DNA of 64,000 nt from Agromyces italicus DSM 16388 (GTDB lineage Bacteria; Actinomycetota; Actinomycetes; Actinomycetales; Microbacteriaceae): contig NZ_ATXF01000010.1 in NCBI RefSeq assembly GCF_000421545.1, forward strand, positions 124,001 through 188,000. The letters are read 5' to 3'. Shown piece by piece: positions 32,403 to 42,962 of this stretch. A model generated the notes under the pieces. That model saw only the letters and a program-made list of their open reading frames with translations. It had not been told where the DNA came from and did not search any database. How positions within the stretch are numbered: position 1 is the stretch's first letter; each line of letters opens with the position of its first letter. The position numbers were made by a program, and so were the translations under genes.

Positions 32403-33218
32403 ATGACCGAAGGCACGAGCCCCGCGACGGCCGAGCAGTCCGAAGTGCGCGTCGAGCGCGACGGGCCCTTCGCGATCGTCACGATCGACCGCCCCGCGGC
32501 CCTCAACGCGCTCTCCCCCGCGGTGCTCGCGGCCCTCGCCGACGCCTTCGCCGGGCTCGCCGACGAGGGTCCGGCCGTCCGGGGCGTGCTGCTCACTGGC
32601 GCCGGTGGGCGCGCGTTCGTCGCCGGCGCCGACCTGCGCGAGCTGGCCGACCACACACCGGCCGAGGGTGAGGACGCGGCCGATGCCGGTCACCGCGTCG
32701 CCGCCATGATCGAGTCGCTGCCCGCCCCGGTGATCGCCTGCGTCGACGGCTTCGCGCTCGGCGGCGGTCTCGAGCTCGCACTCGCCTGCGACTTCATCTA
32801 CGCCACGGACGCCTCGGCGTTCGGTCAGCCCGAGGTGAAGCTCGGGCTGATCCCCGGCTTCGGCGGCACGGTGCGGCTGCCCCGCGCCGTGGGGCTCGCA
32901 CTCGCGAAGGAGCTGATCTACACGGGCCGTCGCATCGGCATCGAGGAGGCCGTCGCGGCCGGCCTCGTCGCCCGCCGCTTCGCCGATCGCGAGGCGCTCT
33001 TCGTCGGCGCGCGCGCGACGCTCGAGCTCATCGCCCAGAACGCCGCGCCCGCCGTGGGGCTCGCCAAGCGGGTGCTCGTGGATGCCACGGGGCAGCCCAC
33101 GGCGACGGCGACACTGCTCGAGATCGCCGGATTCGGCGATGCGTTCCGCACCGACGACATGCGCGAAGGCGTCGCCGCCTTCCTCGAGAAGCGCGAGCCC
33201 CGCTTCACGGGCGCCTAG
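32403..33218 (+). CDS. Enoyl-CoA hydratase/isomerase family protein
   Basis: 271 residues, crotonase fold. ALNALSPAVLAALADAF, the oxyanion-hole segments AFVAGADLRELA and GFALGGGLELALACD, and GQPEVKLGLIPGFGGT are present; the last contains one of the two catalytic Glu, while the upstream one falls in the LGGGLELA helix. It likely hydrates 2-enoyl-CoA in beta-oxidation, though isomerase or lyase chemistry cannot be excluded. The transcript has a leader: TAGCGT at 32359-32364 and GGAGAGG before ATG 32403. Confidence 0.88.
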   Translation: MTEGTSPATAEQSEVRVERDGPFAIVTIDRPAALNALSPAVLAALADAFAGLADEGPAVRGVLLTGAGGRAFVAGADLRELADHTPAEGEDAADAGHRVAAMIESLPAPVIACVDGFALGGGLELALACDFIYATDASAFGQPEVKLGLIPGFGGTVRLPRAVGLALAKELIYTGRRIGIEEAVAAGLVARRFADREALFVGARATLELIAQNAAPAVGLAKRVLVDATGQPTATATLLEIAGFGDAFRTDDMREGVAAFLEKREPRFTGA

Positions 33219-33234
33219 GTGGAATGAGTTCCCT

Positions 33235-33350
33235 CGCCTTCAGCGGTCGTCGGCGTGAGGGATCGCTTGGCCGGCGCCTGATGAGCCGGTTATGCCAGAT
33301 CCCGGCGGCGAGGGCGAGGAGTCTGGCGGCGACACACGGGAGTGGCCCCC
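33235..33350 (-). pseudogene. Transposase C-terminal relic (IS5/IS982-like)
   Basis: The minus strand encodes CVAARLLALAAGIWHNRLI and, after a one-base shift, AKRSLTPTTAE. Together they resemble the closing ALAAxIWHN...KRSLTAYDH part of actinobacterial IS5/IS982-type transposases. Everything upstream (catalytic DDE region) is gone. The relic lies between the enoyl-CoA hydratase gene and a perfect 24-bp inverted repeat. Family assignment is from memory of the motif only. Confidence 0.55.
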
Positions 33351-33400
33351 GCCTGGGGCGCGCCCGCCCGTAGCGTTCGAGGGTGAGCATCTCTGGAGCT

Positions 33401-33474
33401 CGTTTCGGGGGTGCTTTCCCGCAAGGTCGGCACGGAATCGCGGCACCACATTGCGGGAAAGCACCCCCGAAACG
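33401..33474. repeat. Perfect 24-bp inverted repeat
   Basis: 33401-33424 (begins CGTTTCGGGGGTGC) and 33451-33474 (ends GCACCCCCGAAACG) are exact reverse complements separated by 26 bp. There is no T tract on either side. It lies between the converging enoyl-CoA hydratase and M23-peptidase genes; the rest of 33219-33522 shows only the transposase relic. Confidence 0.85.
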
Positions 33475-33522
33475 GCGTGGCCTGGTGGGGGCGTCGTACA
33501 CCGAGCCCGAGCGGGTCGAGGA

Positions 33523-34320
33523 TCAGCCGACGCGGGCCACGAGCCAGGCGAAGCCGTCGAAGCGCACGCCGTCGGTGCCGAACATCTCGAGGTGGAGGTG
33601 CGGGCCGGTCGACTGACCGGTGGTGCCGACGCGCCCGAGCTGCTGCCCGGCCGTCACTCGCTGACCCTCTGAGACCGCGATCGAGCCGTACTGCATGTGG
33701 GCGTACGAACTCGTGACGAGCTCGCCCCCGATGTTGTGCTGCACCTCGACGTTCACGCCGAGACCGCCGCCGCCCTCGGTCGCGAGCACGACGACGCCGT
33801 CGGCGATCGACATCACCGGGGTGCCGTCACCCGGGTTGAAGTCGATGCCGTCGTGGACCGTCGAGCAGCCGGCGCAGGGCGCGCTGCGCGGGCCGAAGCC
33901 CGAACTGCGCCGGTCGGGGTTCTGCACCGGCCAGACGACGGCGCCGGTCTCGATGAGCGAGACGGCGCCGACACTGGCGACCTCCGAGACGATGGGCGGC
34001 GGGGCCTTGTGCACGTCGTAGGACTCGATCGCGAGGGTCGATTCGACCGCTTCGCTGCCGACCTCGACGGTCTGCGGGGTGAAGGTCACGGTGTCCTCGA
34101 CCGGGGCGTACACCGAAGCGCGGTGCTCGACGTCGGTCGCCGTGATCGCGAGCGCCGGAACGCTGGTCGCGACGATCATGCCGCCGGTGAAAGCCATGGC
34201 GATCACCGAGAAGGCCTGCCGGGCGGCGAAGCGGGGAAGGATGCGCCCGCGGCGCGGGGCCGTCGTGCGGGCAGAACTGCGGGTGGCCGCGCGGCGGCCG
34301 CGTTGGGGGAAGGAAGTCAT
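33523..34320 (-). CDS. M23-family peptidoglycan endopeptidase
   Basis: 265 residues. A basic Arg-rich N-terminus and signal sequence (FSVIAMAFTGGMIVATSVPALA) precede an extracellular linker and a LytM/M23 domain. Zinc ligands are in HDGIDFNPG (HxxxD, about 156) and the HLHLE motif near 240. Two Cys at about 148-151 (APCAGCST) may form a disulfide. It cuts peptidoglycan cross-bridges during growth or division (family role). The GTG three bases upstream is an alternative start. GTTACGTA-like sequences at 34324-34333 and 34385-34396 flank the promoter region. Confidence 0.85.
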   Translation of the reverse strand: MTSFPQRGRRAATRSSARTTAPRRGRILPRFAARQAFSVIAMAFTGGMIVATSVPALAITATDVEHRASVYAPVEDTVTFTPQTVEVGSEAVESTLAIESYDVHKAPPPIVSEVASVGAVSLIETGAVVWPVQNPDRRSSGFGPRSAPCAGCSTVHDGIDFNPGDGTPVMSIADGVVVLATEGGGGLGVNVEVQHNIGGELVTSSYAHMQYGSIAVSEGQRVTAGQQLGRVGTTGQSTGPHLHLEMFGTDGVRFDGFAWLVARVG

Positions 34321-34460
34321 CACAGGTTACGTATGAGGGGGTCGGGTTTCGTGGCGAAACTGGTTCGAGATCGAGACAATCTCAGGTAACGTACGCAGCG
34401 ATTCTGGGAGAAACCTCCGATGCGCATGCATGAAAGCCGGGCATCCTCCACGAAAGCGAA

Positions 34461-34497
34461 ACGCGGATGCCACGGGGCGACCCCGTGGCATCCGCGT
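34461..34497. terminator. Terminator hairpin after typA
   Basis: 34461-34477 and 34481-34497 pair perfectly over 17 bp (arms ACGCGGATGCCACGGGG and its complement) with a CGA loop, 24 bp beyond the typA stop codon. Confidence 0.75.
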
Positions 34498-34520
34498 TCG
34501 GTTGCGCGATTCGCTGCCGA

Positions 34521-36425
<1,905 letters not shown>

Positions 36426-36588
36426 GGATGGGTTCCTCGCGGTGGGGCATCCGCTCTGTCAGGCCACCCGGAAACGGGCTCGGCCGGGCGCCGCGGATGC
36501 GCTGGATGGGAGTCTGTGGGAGCGCGGACGACCGTGTATCGACGGTTCGCGCCAAGCAATCCTACCGTGCGCACCCGGGTGAACGCCG

Positions 36589-36623
36589 AACGCCCGGCAT
36601 CCGATGGTCGGATGCCGGGCGTT
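36589..36623. terminator. Terminator hairpin of the ABC importer operon
   Basis: 36589-36604 pairs perfectly with 36608-36623 (16 bp; arm AACGCCCGGCATCCGA) with a TGG loop, 15 bp after the ATPase stop codon and about 25 bp upstream of the typA -10 box. Confidence 0.75.
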
Positions 36624-36637
36624 CCGGACGTGCGGAG

Positions 36638-38356
36638 CTACGCTCCGAGTTTGATGTTCGCGCCCGGGATGGCCGCAAGCAGGTCTCGGGTGTACTGCTC
36701 CTTGGGGTTGCCGAACACCTCGTCGGTGGTCGCCGCCTCGACGATGCGCCCCTTCTGCATCACGCAGACGTTGTCGGCGATGACACGCACGACCGCGAGG
36801 TCGTGGGTGATGAAGAGGTACGTCAGGTTGAGCTCGGCCTGAAGCTCGGCGAGCAGGCGTAGGATCTGCGCCTGCACCAGCACGTCGAGCGCGGAGACCG
36901 CCTCATCGAGGATGACGATCTCGGGCTTCAGCGCGAGCGCACGCGCGATGGCGATGCGCTGGCGCTGGCCGCCCGAGAGCTCGTTCGGGTAGCGGCTGAC
37001 GAGCGTGCGCGGCAGCGACACCTGGTCGAGCAGCTCGAACACGCGCTCGCGACGCGACGCCGGCGTGCCGACCTTGTGCGTCGACAGTGGCTCGGCGATG
37101 GTGTTGCCGATGTTGCGCAGCGGGTTCAGCGAACCGTACGGGTCCTGGAAGACGGGCTGCATACGGCTTCGGAGACCGAACATCTCTTTGCCGCTCACGC
37201 TCGCGAGGTCGTGACCGCCGACGACGATCTTGCCGCTGGTCGCGTCTTCGAGCTTCAACAGCATCTTCGCGACGGTCGACTTGCCCGAACCGGATTCGCC
37301 GACGAGCGCCGTGGTGGTGCCCTTCGCGATCTGGAACGAGACGTCGTCGACCGCGGTGAAGTCGCCCGAACCGCGGATCTTGAAGACCTTGGTGAGGTTC
37401 TCCACCACGATCGCCGGCGGCTGCGAGGCCGCGGCCTCGAGTGCCTCGGCGCGGGCCTCGGCGGTCGCCAGCAGGTCGATCGTCTCACCGGCCGCCGTCG
37501 AGGCGTCGGCGGCGATCGAGGACTCGGCCGCCGCGATGCTGCCCGTCGCCTGGATGCGCCGCGAGGCGAGGCTCGGGGCGGCGGCGACGAGACGCTGCGT
37601 GTACGGGTGCTGCGGGTTCTGCAGGATGTCGGCCGAGGGGCCCGCTTCGACGACCTGGCCCTTGTACATGACGAGGAGCTGCTCGGCGCGCTCGGCCGCG
37701 AGGCCGAGGTCGTGCGTGATGAACAGCAGCGTCGTGCCGAGTTCGCGGGTGAGCGACTCGAGGTGGTCGAGGATGACCCGCTGCACCGTCACATCGAGCG
37801 CCGAGGTCGGCTCGTCGGCGATGAGGAGCTGCGGGTTGGCCGCGAGGCCCATGCCGATGAGCACGCGCTGGCGCATGCCGCCCGAGAACTGGTGCGGGAA
37901 CTGCTTGAGACGCCGGTCGGCGTCTTGCAGGCCGGCCTCCTTCAGCACCTGGATGGCACGCTTCTTGACCTCTTTGCGGCCGGTGGCGATGCCGTTCGCA
38001 CGGATCGCCTCCTCGACCTGGAAGCCGATCGACCACACCGGGTTGAGGTTCGACATCGGGTCTTGAGGCACGAAGCCGATCTTGCGACCGCGGATCTGTT
38101 CCATCTCGTGCTGCGAGGCCTGGGCCAGATCCTGCCCGTCGAGCAGCACCTGTCCGCCCGAGATGTGGCCGGTACCCGGAAGCAGGTTGATGATCGCGTG
38201 CGCGGTCGTCGACTTGCCCGAGCCCGACTCGCCGACGATCGCGAGGCTGGAGCCGCGGTCGAGCGTGAAGCTCACCCCGCGGACCGCCTGCACGACACCG
38301 GTCTGGGTGCGGAATCCGACCTCGAGGTCTTTGACTTGGAGCAGGGGGGTGCTCAT
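36638..38356 (-). CDS. Peptide/nickel-type ABC transporter, fused double ATPase (DppD-DppF)
   Basis: 572 residues with two complete ABC cassettes. Cassette 1 (about 5-260): GESGSGKSTT, FSGGMRQRVLIGM and LLIADEPTSALD. Cassette 2 (about 310-555): GESGSGKSTVAK, LSGGQRQRIAIARAL and VILDEAVSALD, where Glu remains but the usual DEPT reads DEAV. The linker at 265-310 is Ala-rich. It powers import of the substrate bound by the lipoprotein at 40368-41990. Its ATG overlaps the stop of the upstream permease by 4 nt. Last gene of a four-gene operon, ended by the hairpin at 36589. Confidence 0.93.
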   Translation of the reverse strand: MSTPLLQVKDLEVGFRTQTGVVQAVRGVSFTLDRGSSLAIVGESGSGKSTTAHAIINLLPGTGHISGGQVLLDGQDLAQASQHEMEQIRGRKIGFVPQDPMSNLNPVWSIGFQVEEAIRANGIATGRKEVKKRAIQVLKEAGLQDADRRLKQFPHQFSGGMRQRVLIGMGLAANPQLLIADEPTSALDVTVQRVILDHLESLTRELGTTLLFITHDLGLAAERAEQLLVMYKGQVVEAGPSADILQNPQHPYTQRLVAAAPSLASRRIQATGSIAAAESSIAADASTAAGETIDLLATAEARAEALEAAASQPPAIVVENLTKVFKIRGSGDFTAVDDVSFQIAKGTTTALVGESGSGKSTVAKMLLKLEDATSGKIVVGGHDLASVSGKEMFGLRSRMQPVFQDPYGSLNPLRNIGNTIAEPLSTHKVGTPASRRERVFELLDQVSLPRTLVSRYPNELSGGQRQRIAIARALALKPEIVILDEAVSALDVLVQAQILRLLAELQAELNLTYLFITHDLAVVRVIADNVCVMQKGRIVEAATTDEVFGNPKEQYTRDLLAAIPGANIKLGA

Positions 38357-39312
38357 CGCTGTGCCCTCGCCTTCGGGTCGAGTGCGTCTCGCACGACTTC
38401 ACCGAGCATGATGAACGAGAACACGGTCAGGGACAGGGCGATCGACGGGTAGATCAGCACCTGCGGTGCGGTGCGGAGGGTCGTCTGCGCCTGGGCGATG
38501 TCGTTGCCCCACGACATGAACGTCGAGGGCAGGCCGACGCCGAGGAACGAGAGCGTCGCCTCGGCGACGATCGCACCGGCGAGCGAGATCGTCGCGATCA
38601 CGATGACGGGCGCGATCGAGTTGGGCACGACATGCGCCCACAGGATCTTGAACCGCGAGACGCCGATCGCCGTGGCGGCGGTCACGAAGTCGGAGTTCTT
38701 GACCCTGAGGATCTCGGATCTCAGCACACGTGCGGTCGCGGGCCACGCGAAGACGCCGATCGCGAGGGAGATGACCCACACGCTCCGGTAGTTCGCGAGC
38801 ACCGACATGATGACGACCGCGGCGAGGATGTAGGGGATCGAGAAGAAGATGTCGCCGACGCGCGAGAGCACCCCGTCGACCCAGCCGCCGTAGTAGCCCG
38901 CGAACGCGCCGAACAGCACGCCGAGGGTGAACACGAGGATGGTGACGATGATGCCGACCGACAGCGAGGTGCCTGCGCCGTAGACGATGCGCGCGAACAC
39001 GTCGCAGCCCTGACGCGTGAACCCGAGCGGGTGCCCGGGAACGGGCGCCCCGTTGCTGTTCGCGAGCTGGCAGCCCTCGTTCGGCGACTCGTTCGTGAAC
39101 AGGCCGGGGAAGAGCGCGACGAACACGATGATGAGGATCAGCGCGGAGGAGATCCAGAACATCGGGCGGCGGCGCAGATCGTGCCAGGCGTCGATCCAGA
39201 GGTTCGACGGCTTGCCCTCGGTCTTGACGCTGTCGATCGCGGCGAGCGGCGTCTCCTCCAGCGGAGCGACGTAGTGCTCGATGCGGGGTTTCGATGAAGA
39301 CGTGTCAGGCAT
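38353..39312 (-). CDS. Peptide-type ABC transporter permease (DppC-like)
   Basis: 319 residues. A cytoplasmic N-terminus of about 55 residues, then about six membrane helices with the extra N-terminal domain typical of DppC/OppC, and the EAA-like loop around AATAIGVSRFKILWAHVVPN, which contacts the ATPase. Its start overlaps the upstream permease gene by 8 nt and its stop overlaps the ATPase start by 4 nt. Confidence 0.9.
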   Translation of the reverse strand: MPDTSSSKPRIEHYVAPLEETPLAAIDSVKTEGKPSNLWIDAWHDLRRRPMFWISSALILIIVFVALFPGLFTNESPNEGCQLANSNGAPVPGHPLGFTRQGCDVFARIVYGAGTSLSVGIIVTILVFTLGVLFGAFAGYYGGWVDGVLSRVGDIFFSIPYILAAVVIMSVLANYRSVWVISLAIGVFAWPATARVLRSEILRVKNSDFVTAATAIGVSRFKILWAHVVPNSIAPVIVIATISLAGAIVAEATLSFLGVGLPSTFMSWGNDIAQAQTTLRTAPQVLIYPSIALSLTVFSFIMLGEVVRDALDPKARAQR

Positions 39313-40231
39313 AACGGATCCTCGGGTCGAGCACGGCGTAGAGAAGGTCGATCAGGAGGTTCACGACGAGGTACAGCAGCACCATGACCGTGACGAAGGA
39401 GACCACCGTCGGCCCTTCGCCCTTGAGTACCGCCTGGTAGAGGGTGCGCCCGACTCCGGGCACGTTGAAGATGCCCTCCGTCACGGTCGCACCCACGAGC
39501 AGCGTGCCGAAGTCGGTACCGAGATAGGTGACCACCGGGATCAGCGAGTTGCGCAGGATGTGCACGGGCACGACGCGCCGTCGCGTGAGCCCCTTGCTGT
39601 ACGCGGTCCGGACGAAGTCGAGGCTCTGCGTCTCGATGACCGAGGAGCGCGTCAATCGCACGATCTGGGCGAAGCTGATCGTCGCGAGCACGATGGCCGG
39701 CAGGATCAGATCGACGAACCCCGGGTCGCCGCCCACGGTCGGGCTGAACCAGCCCCACTGGATCGCCAGGAAGTACTGGGCGACGAAGCCGAGCACGAAG
39801 ATCGGCAGCGAGATCAGCACGAGGCTCACCGCGAGACCGGTCGCATCGAAGATGCCGCCCTTGCGGAGTCCGCTGATGAGGCCGACCAGGATGCCGGCGA
39901 CCATCTCGAAGAAGATCGCGAGGATGGCGAGTCGGATCGTCACGGGGAAGGTGCGCGCGAGCACTTCAGTGACCGGCTGCCCCGAGTAGGTGACGCCGAA
40001 GTCGCCCTGGAAGATGCCGATCAGGTAGTAGAAGTACTGCACGATGAACGGGTCGTTCAGGTGGTACTGATCACGGATCTGGTCGATCACGCCGGGAGCC
40101 GGCGGACGGTCGCCGTAGAGCGCCGCGATCGGGTCGCCCGGCATGGCGAAGACCATGAAGTAGATGAGGAAGGTGGCTCCGAGGAGCACGGGGATGATTT
40201 GGAGGAGGCGCTTTCCGGTGTACCAGAGCAT
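39305..40231 (-). CDS. Peptide-type ABC transporter permease (DppB-like)
   Basis: 308 residues. The N-terminus (GKRLLQIIPVLLGATFLIYF) is the usual first helix of the DppB/OppB group. The conserved periplasmic PGDPIAALYGDRP follows, and the EAA loop is RTAYSKGLTRRRVVPVHILR. About six membrane helices. First permease of the operon; 136 bp separate it from the binding-protein gene, occupied by a hairpin. Confidence 0.9.
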   Translation of the reverse strand: MLWYTGKRLLQIIPVLLGATFLIYFMVFAMPGDPIAALYGDRPPAPGVIDQIRDQYHLNDPFIVQYFYYLIGIFQGDFGVTYSGQPVTEVLARTFPVTIRLAILAIFFEMVAGILVGLISGLRKGGIFDATGLAVSLVLISLPIFVLGFVAQYFLAIQWGWFSPTVGGDPGFVDLILPAIVLATISFAQIVRLTRSSVIETQSLDFVRTAYSKGLTRRRVVPVHILRNSLIPVVTYLGTDFGTLLVGATVTEGIFNVPGVGRTLYQAVLKGEGPTVVSFVTVMVLLYLVVNLLIDLLYAVLDPRIRYA

Positions 40232-40300
40232 CAGCGCTCCTCAGTGTCTAGTGCTGAGAGCATTTTGGGCCGCAATCACAGAGTCGAGCAACAGATATCA

Positions 40301-40338
40301 GCATGATGTCCGGGGCGTTGCCGCCCCGGACATCATGC
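40301..40338 (-). terminator. Intercistronic hairpin between binding protein and permease genes
   Basis: 40301-40316 pairs perfectly with 40323-40338 (16 bp, arm GCATGATGTCCGGGGC, six-base loop). It lies 30 bp after the binding-protein stop codon and probably ends most transcripts or protects the upstream mRNA, keeping the binding protein in excess. Confidence 0.7.
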
Positions 40339-40367
40339 TAGACGGGATTATAGGCGAAAGTGACGCC

Positions 40368-41990
40368 TCAGCCCTTGGTGATCTGGTGGTAGAGCGGCAC
40401 CGAGTCCCAGCCGAACACCACGTTGTCGACCGTGTCGGCGGAGACGCCGGTCACGTTCGAGTACCACAGCGGGATCGCGGGGAGATCCTTCAGCAGGACT
40501 TCCTGAGCCTGCTGGTAGATCGCGGTCGCGTCCTCGACCGAAGCGGCCAGGCCACCCTCCTTGAGGAGGTTGTCGAACTCTTCGCTCGAGTAGTCCTCGT
40601 AGTTCGATCCGGCACCGGTCTGGTAGAGCGGGGCGAGGAAGTTGTACATCGAGGGGTAGTCGCCCTGCCAGCCGGCGCGCGTGCCACCGGTCAGCTTGTC
40701 GTTCGTGCGGTCGTCGAGGGCCGCGGCGAACGTCGGGTAGGGCTTGCCCACGGCCTGGATGCCGAGGGTGTTGGCGATCGAGTTCACGACCGCGTCGACC
40801 CAGGCCTGGTGGCCGCCGTCGGCGTTGTACGAGAGGTCGAAGACGGTGTCGCCGTAGGGGGCGATCGCGTCGGCCTCGGCCCAGAGCTTCTTGGCCTCTT
40901 CGGGGTTGTACTCGAGGACCTCAGCGCCCTCGAGCTTGTCGGTCCAGCCCGCGATGACCGGCGAGGTGTAGTCGGTCGCCGGGGTGCGGGTGCCCTGGAA
41001 GATCACGTCGGTGATCTCGTCGCGGTTGATCGCCATCGAGATGGCGGCGCGACGGAGCTCGCCCTCTTCGCCGCTCCAGTGCTCGAGGTAGTACGGCATG
41101 TTGAAGCCCTGGAAGATGGCGGCCGGCTGGTTGACCGCGCGGTCGCCGAACTCGTCTTCGTAGGTCTCGAACGCCGAGTCGGGCACGGCGTCGAGGACGT
41201 CGAGGTTGCCGCCGAGGACGTCGGCGTACGCCGTGTCCTGCGAGGCGTAGAAGACGATCGAGAGACCGCCGTTGGCGGGCTTGCGAGCGCCGTCGTAGTC
41301 GGGGTTGGTCACGAGGTCGATCTTCTCCTCGTGCACCCACGCGTCTTCGCCCGCGAGCATGTACGGACCGTTGCCGATGGGGCTCTCGCCGAAGGCCTCC
41401 ATGTCGTCGAAGGCGGCCTCGGGCAGCGGCGAGTACGCCGAGTAGCCCAGGCGCAGCGGCCAGTCGGCCTCGGGCGCGACGAGGGTGACCTCGAAGGTCA
41501 GGTCGTCGACGACCTTGAGGCCGGTGAGCTCGGAGTCGGCCTCGTAGCTGAAGCCCTCGATGTTGTCGAAGAAGTACGACGAGCCCTGCGCGTTGCTGAA
41601 GAGGGCGCCGTAGTTCCACGCGTCGACGAACGAGTTCGCGGTGACGTCGGAGCCGTCGGTGAAGGTCTGGCCCTCCTTGATCTTGACGGTCCAGTGCTGG
41701 CCGTCCTCCGACTCGATCGACTCGGCGACGTCGTTCTCGATCTCACCGTCGGCCGTATAGGCGACGAGGCCCGCGAACAGCGACGTGATGATCTTGCCGC
41801 CACCGGTCTCGGTGGTGTTGGTCGGGATCAGCGGGTTCTGCGGCTCGGAGCCGTTCGTCGTGATGATCGCGTCAGGGTCACCGGCGGGCGAGGTGGCCTC
41901 GCTTCCGCCGCCGCTCGTGCAACCGGTGAGCACCAGTGCGCCGGCTGCAGCAAGAGCAATGGCTGCAACGCCGATTCTCTTGATCTTCAA
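40368..41990 (-). CDS. Peptide-type ABC transporter substrate-binding lipoprotein
   Basis: 540 residues. The signal peptide (GVAAIALAAAGALVLTGC) has lipobox LTGC, followed by a Ser/Gly linker and an SBP_bac_5 fold (PLIPTNTTETGGGKIITSLF, FTDGSDVTANSFVDAWNYGA and GESPIGNGPYMLAG). It binds oligopeptide-like ligands outside the membrane. I choose the TTG at 41990 because AGGAGG lies four bases upstream and the signal peptide begins MKIKRIG; longer in-frame readings have no ribosome-binding site. First gene of the importer operon. Confidence 0.92.
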   Translation of the reverse strand: MKIKRIGVAAIALAAAGALVLTGCTSGGGSEATSPAGDPDAIITTNGSEPQNPLIPTNTTETGGGKIITSLFAGLVAYTADGEIENDVAESIESEDGQHWTVKIKEGQTFTDGSDVTANSFVDAWNYGALFSNAQGSSYFFDNIEGFSYEADSELTGLKVVDDLTFEVTLVAPEADWPLRLGYSAYSPLPEAAFDDMEAFGESPIGNGPYMLAGEDAWVHEEKIDLVTNPDYDGARKPANGGLSIVFYASQDTAYADVLGGNLDVLDAVPDSAFETYEDEFGDRAVNQPAAIFQGFNMPYYLEHWSGEEGELRRAAISMAINRDEITDVIFQGTRTPATDYTSPVIAGWTDKLEGAEVLEYNPEEAKKLWAEADAIAPYGDTVFDLSYNADGGHQAWVDAVVNSIANTLGIQAVGKPYPTFAAALDDRTNDKLTGGTRAGWQGDYPSMYNFLAPLYQTGAGSNYEDYSSEEFDNLLKEGGLAASVEDATAIYQQAQEVLLKDLPAIPLWYSNVTGVSADTVDNVVFGWDSVPLYHQITKG

Positions 41991-42057
41991 TGTTCCTCCT
42001 GTGAGATGTGCGCGGGGGCAGAACGGCTCGTGACCGCCCTGTGCGCTTCGTGGTGCA

Positions 42058-42103
42058 AGACTACGAATCGTTCCCTGAGATGCAAAGTCGAGACGGAAAC
42101 CGT
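42058..42103 (-). promoter_or_regulatory. Promoter and candidate operator of the ABC importer operon
   Basis: On the minus strand, -35 TTTGCA (42081-42086) and -10 TAGTCT (42058-42063) are 17 bp apart. The palindrome ACGGAAACCGT (42093-42103) abuts the -35 and may be a repressor or activator site. The leader is about 60 nt. Confidence 0.5.
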
Positions 42104-42197
42104 TACCGATGCGCAACCTAGCGTCACGGTGAGCGACACAGAACGCCGCATCGGCGCACGATCGTTGCGTCAGACCTCCGCATGCGAGGATTGCAGC

Positions 42198-42962
42198 ATG
42201 CCCGATGCACGACGACTGCGAATCGAGCTCGCGATCGTGCTCGGCCTCTCGCTCGGCGCCTCGGCCGTCTACTCGATCGTCTCCATCATCGGGCGGGTCA
42301 CCGACACGCGGCCTCTCGCCGATCAGTCGGCGGCGATCAACCAATCTCGCTCGAGCCGCGAGTGGCTCGACTTCACATACCAGTTCCTCGACGTCTTCTT
42401 CGGGCTCTTCGTCGTGGCACTCGCGCTCTACCTGCTCTGGCGGCCCGGCGGAAGTCCCTTCCGGCGCATCGGGTTCGACCTCACGAGGCCGGGGCGGGAC
42501 GTGGCATCCGGCCTCGCGCTCGTCGCCGCCATCGGCGTGCCCGGTCTCGCGCTGTACGCGATCGGGCGCGCAGCCGGCGTGACCGTCGCGGTGGTGCCGT
42601 CACCGCTCGACACCTACTGGTGGACGATCCCGATCCTCGTGTTCGCGGCCCTGAAGGCGGCGCTCGTCGAGGAGGTCATCGTCGTCGGGTACCTCTTCAC
42701 ACGCCTGCGCGAACTCGGCGTCGGCCCGTGGGCGACGATCGTCTCGAGCGCGCTCCTGCGCGGCACGTACCACCTGTACCAGGGCTTCGGGCCCTTCGTC
42801 GGCAATGCGGCGATGGGCGTCGTCTTCGGCTGGTGCTACCTGCGATGGGGGCGCACGATGCCACTCGTCGTCGCGCACTGGGTGCTCGACATGGTGTCGT
42901 TCATCGGCTATCCCCTGGCGGTCGCATGGTGGCCGACGCTCTTCGCTCCTCCGGCGCAGTGA
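42198..42962 (+). CDS. CPBP-family intramembrane protease-like protein
   Basis: 254 residues, about seven hydrophobic helices. CPBP/Abi motifs: ALVEEVIVVGYLFTRL (motif 1 Glu pair), RGTYHLYQGFGPF (motif 2 His) and AHWVLDMVSFIGY (motif 3 His/Asp). Members cleave membrane-embedded substrates or act in bacteriocin immunity; the role here is unknown. The frame is open far upstream, but that part only mirrors the binding-protein gene on the other strand. GAGGAT lies six bases before ATG 42198. Its 3' end overlaps the convergent small gene by 62 nt. Confidence 0.82.
   Translation: MPDARRLRIELAIVLGLSLGASAVYSIVSIIGRVTDTRPLADQSAAINQSRSSREWLDFTYQFLDVFFGLFVVALALYLLWRPGGSPFRRIGFDLTRPGRDVASGLALVAAIGVPGLALYAIGRAAGVTVAVVPSPLDTYWWTIPILVFAALKAALVEEVIVVGYLFTRLRELGVGPWATIVSSALLRGTYHLYQGFGPFVGNAAMGVVFGWCYLRWGRTMPLVVAHWVLDMVSFIGYPLAVAWWPTLFAPPAQ

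Noticed and set aside
34324-34396. GTTACGTA/GGTAACGTA repeats as MtrA boxes for the M23 peptidase
   Set aside because: Only two loose matches and no firm memory of the consensus in this family; left as a remark in the gene entry.
40164-42197. Very long N-terminal extension of the CPBP gene
   Set aside because: It is antisense to the substrate-binding protein gene; the CPBP fold and a -10-like box start at 42198.
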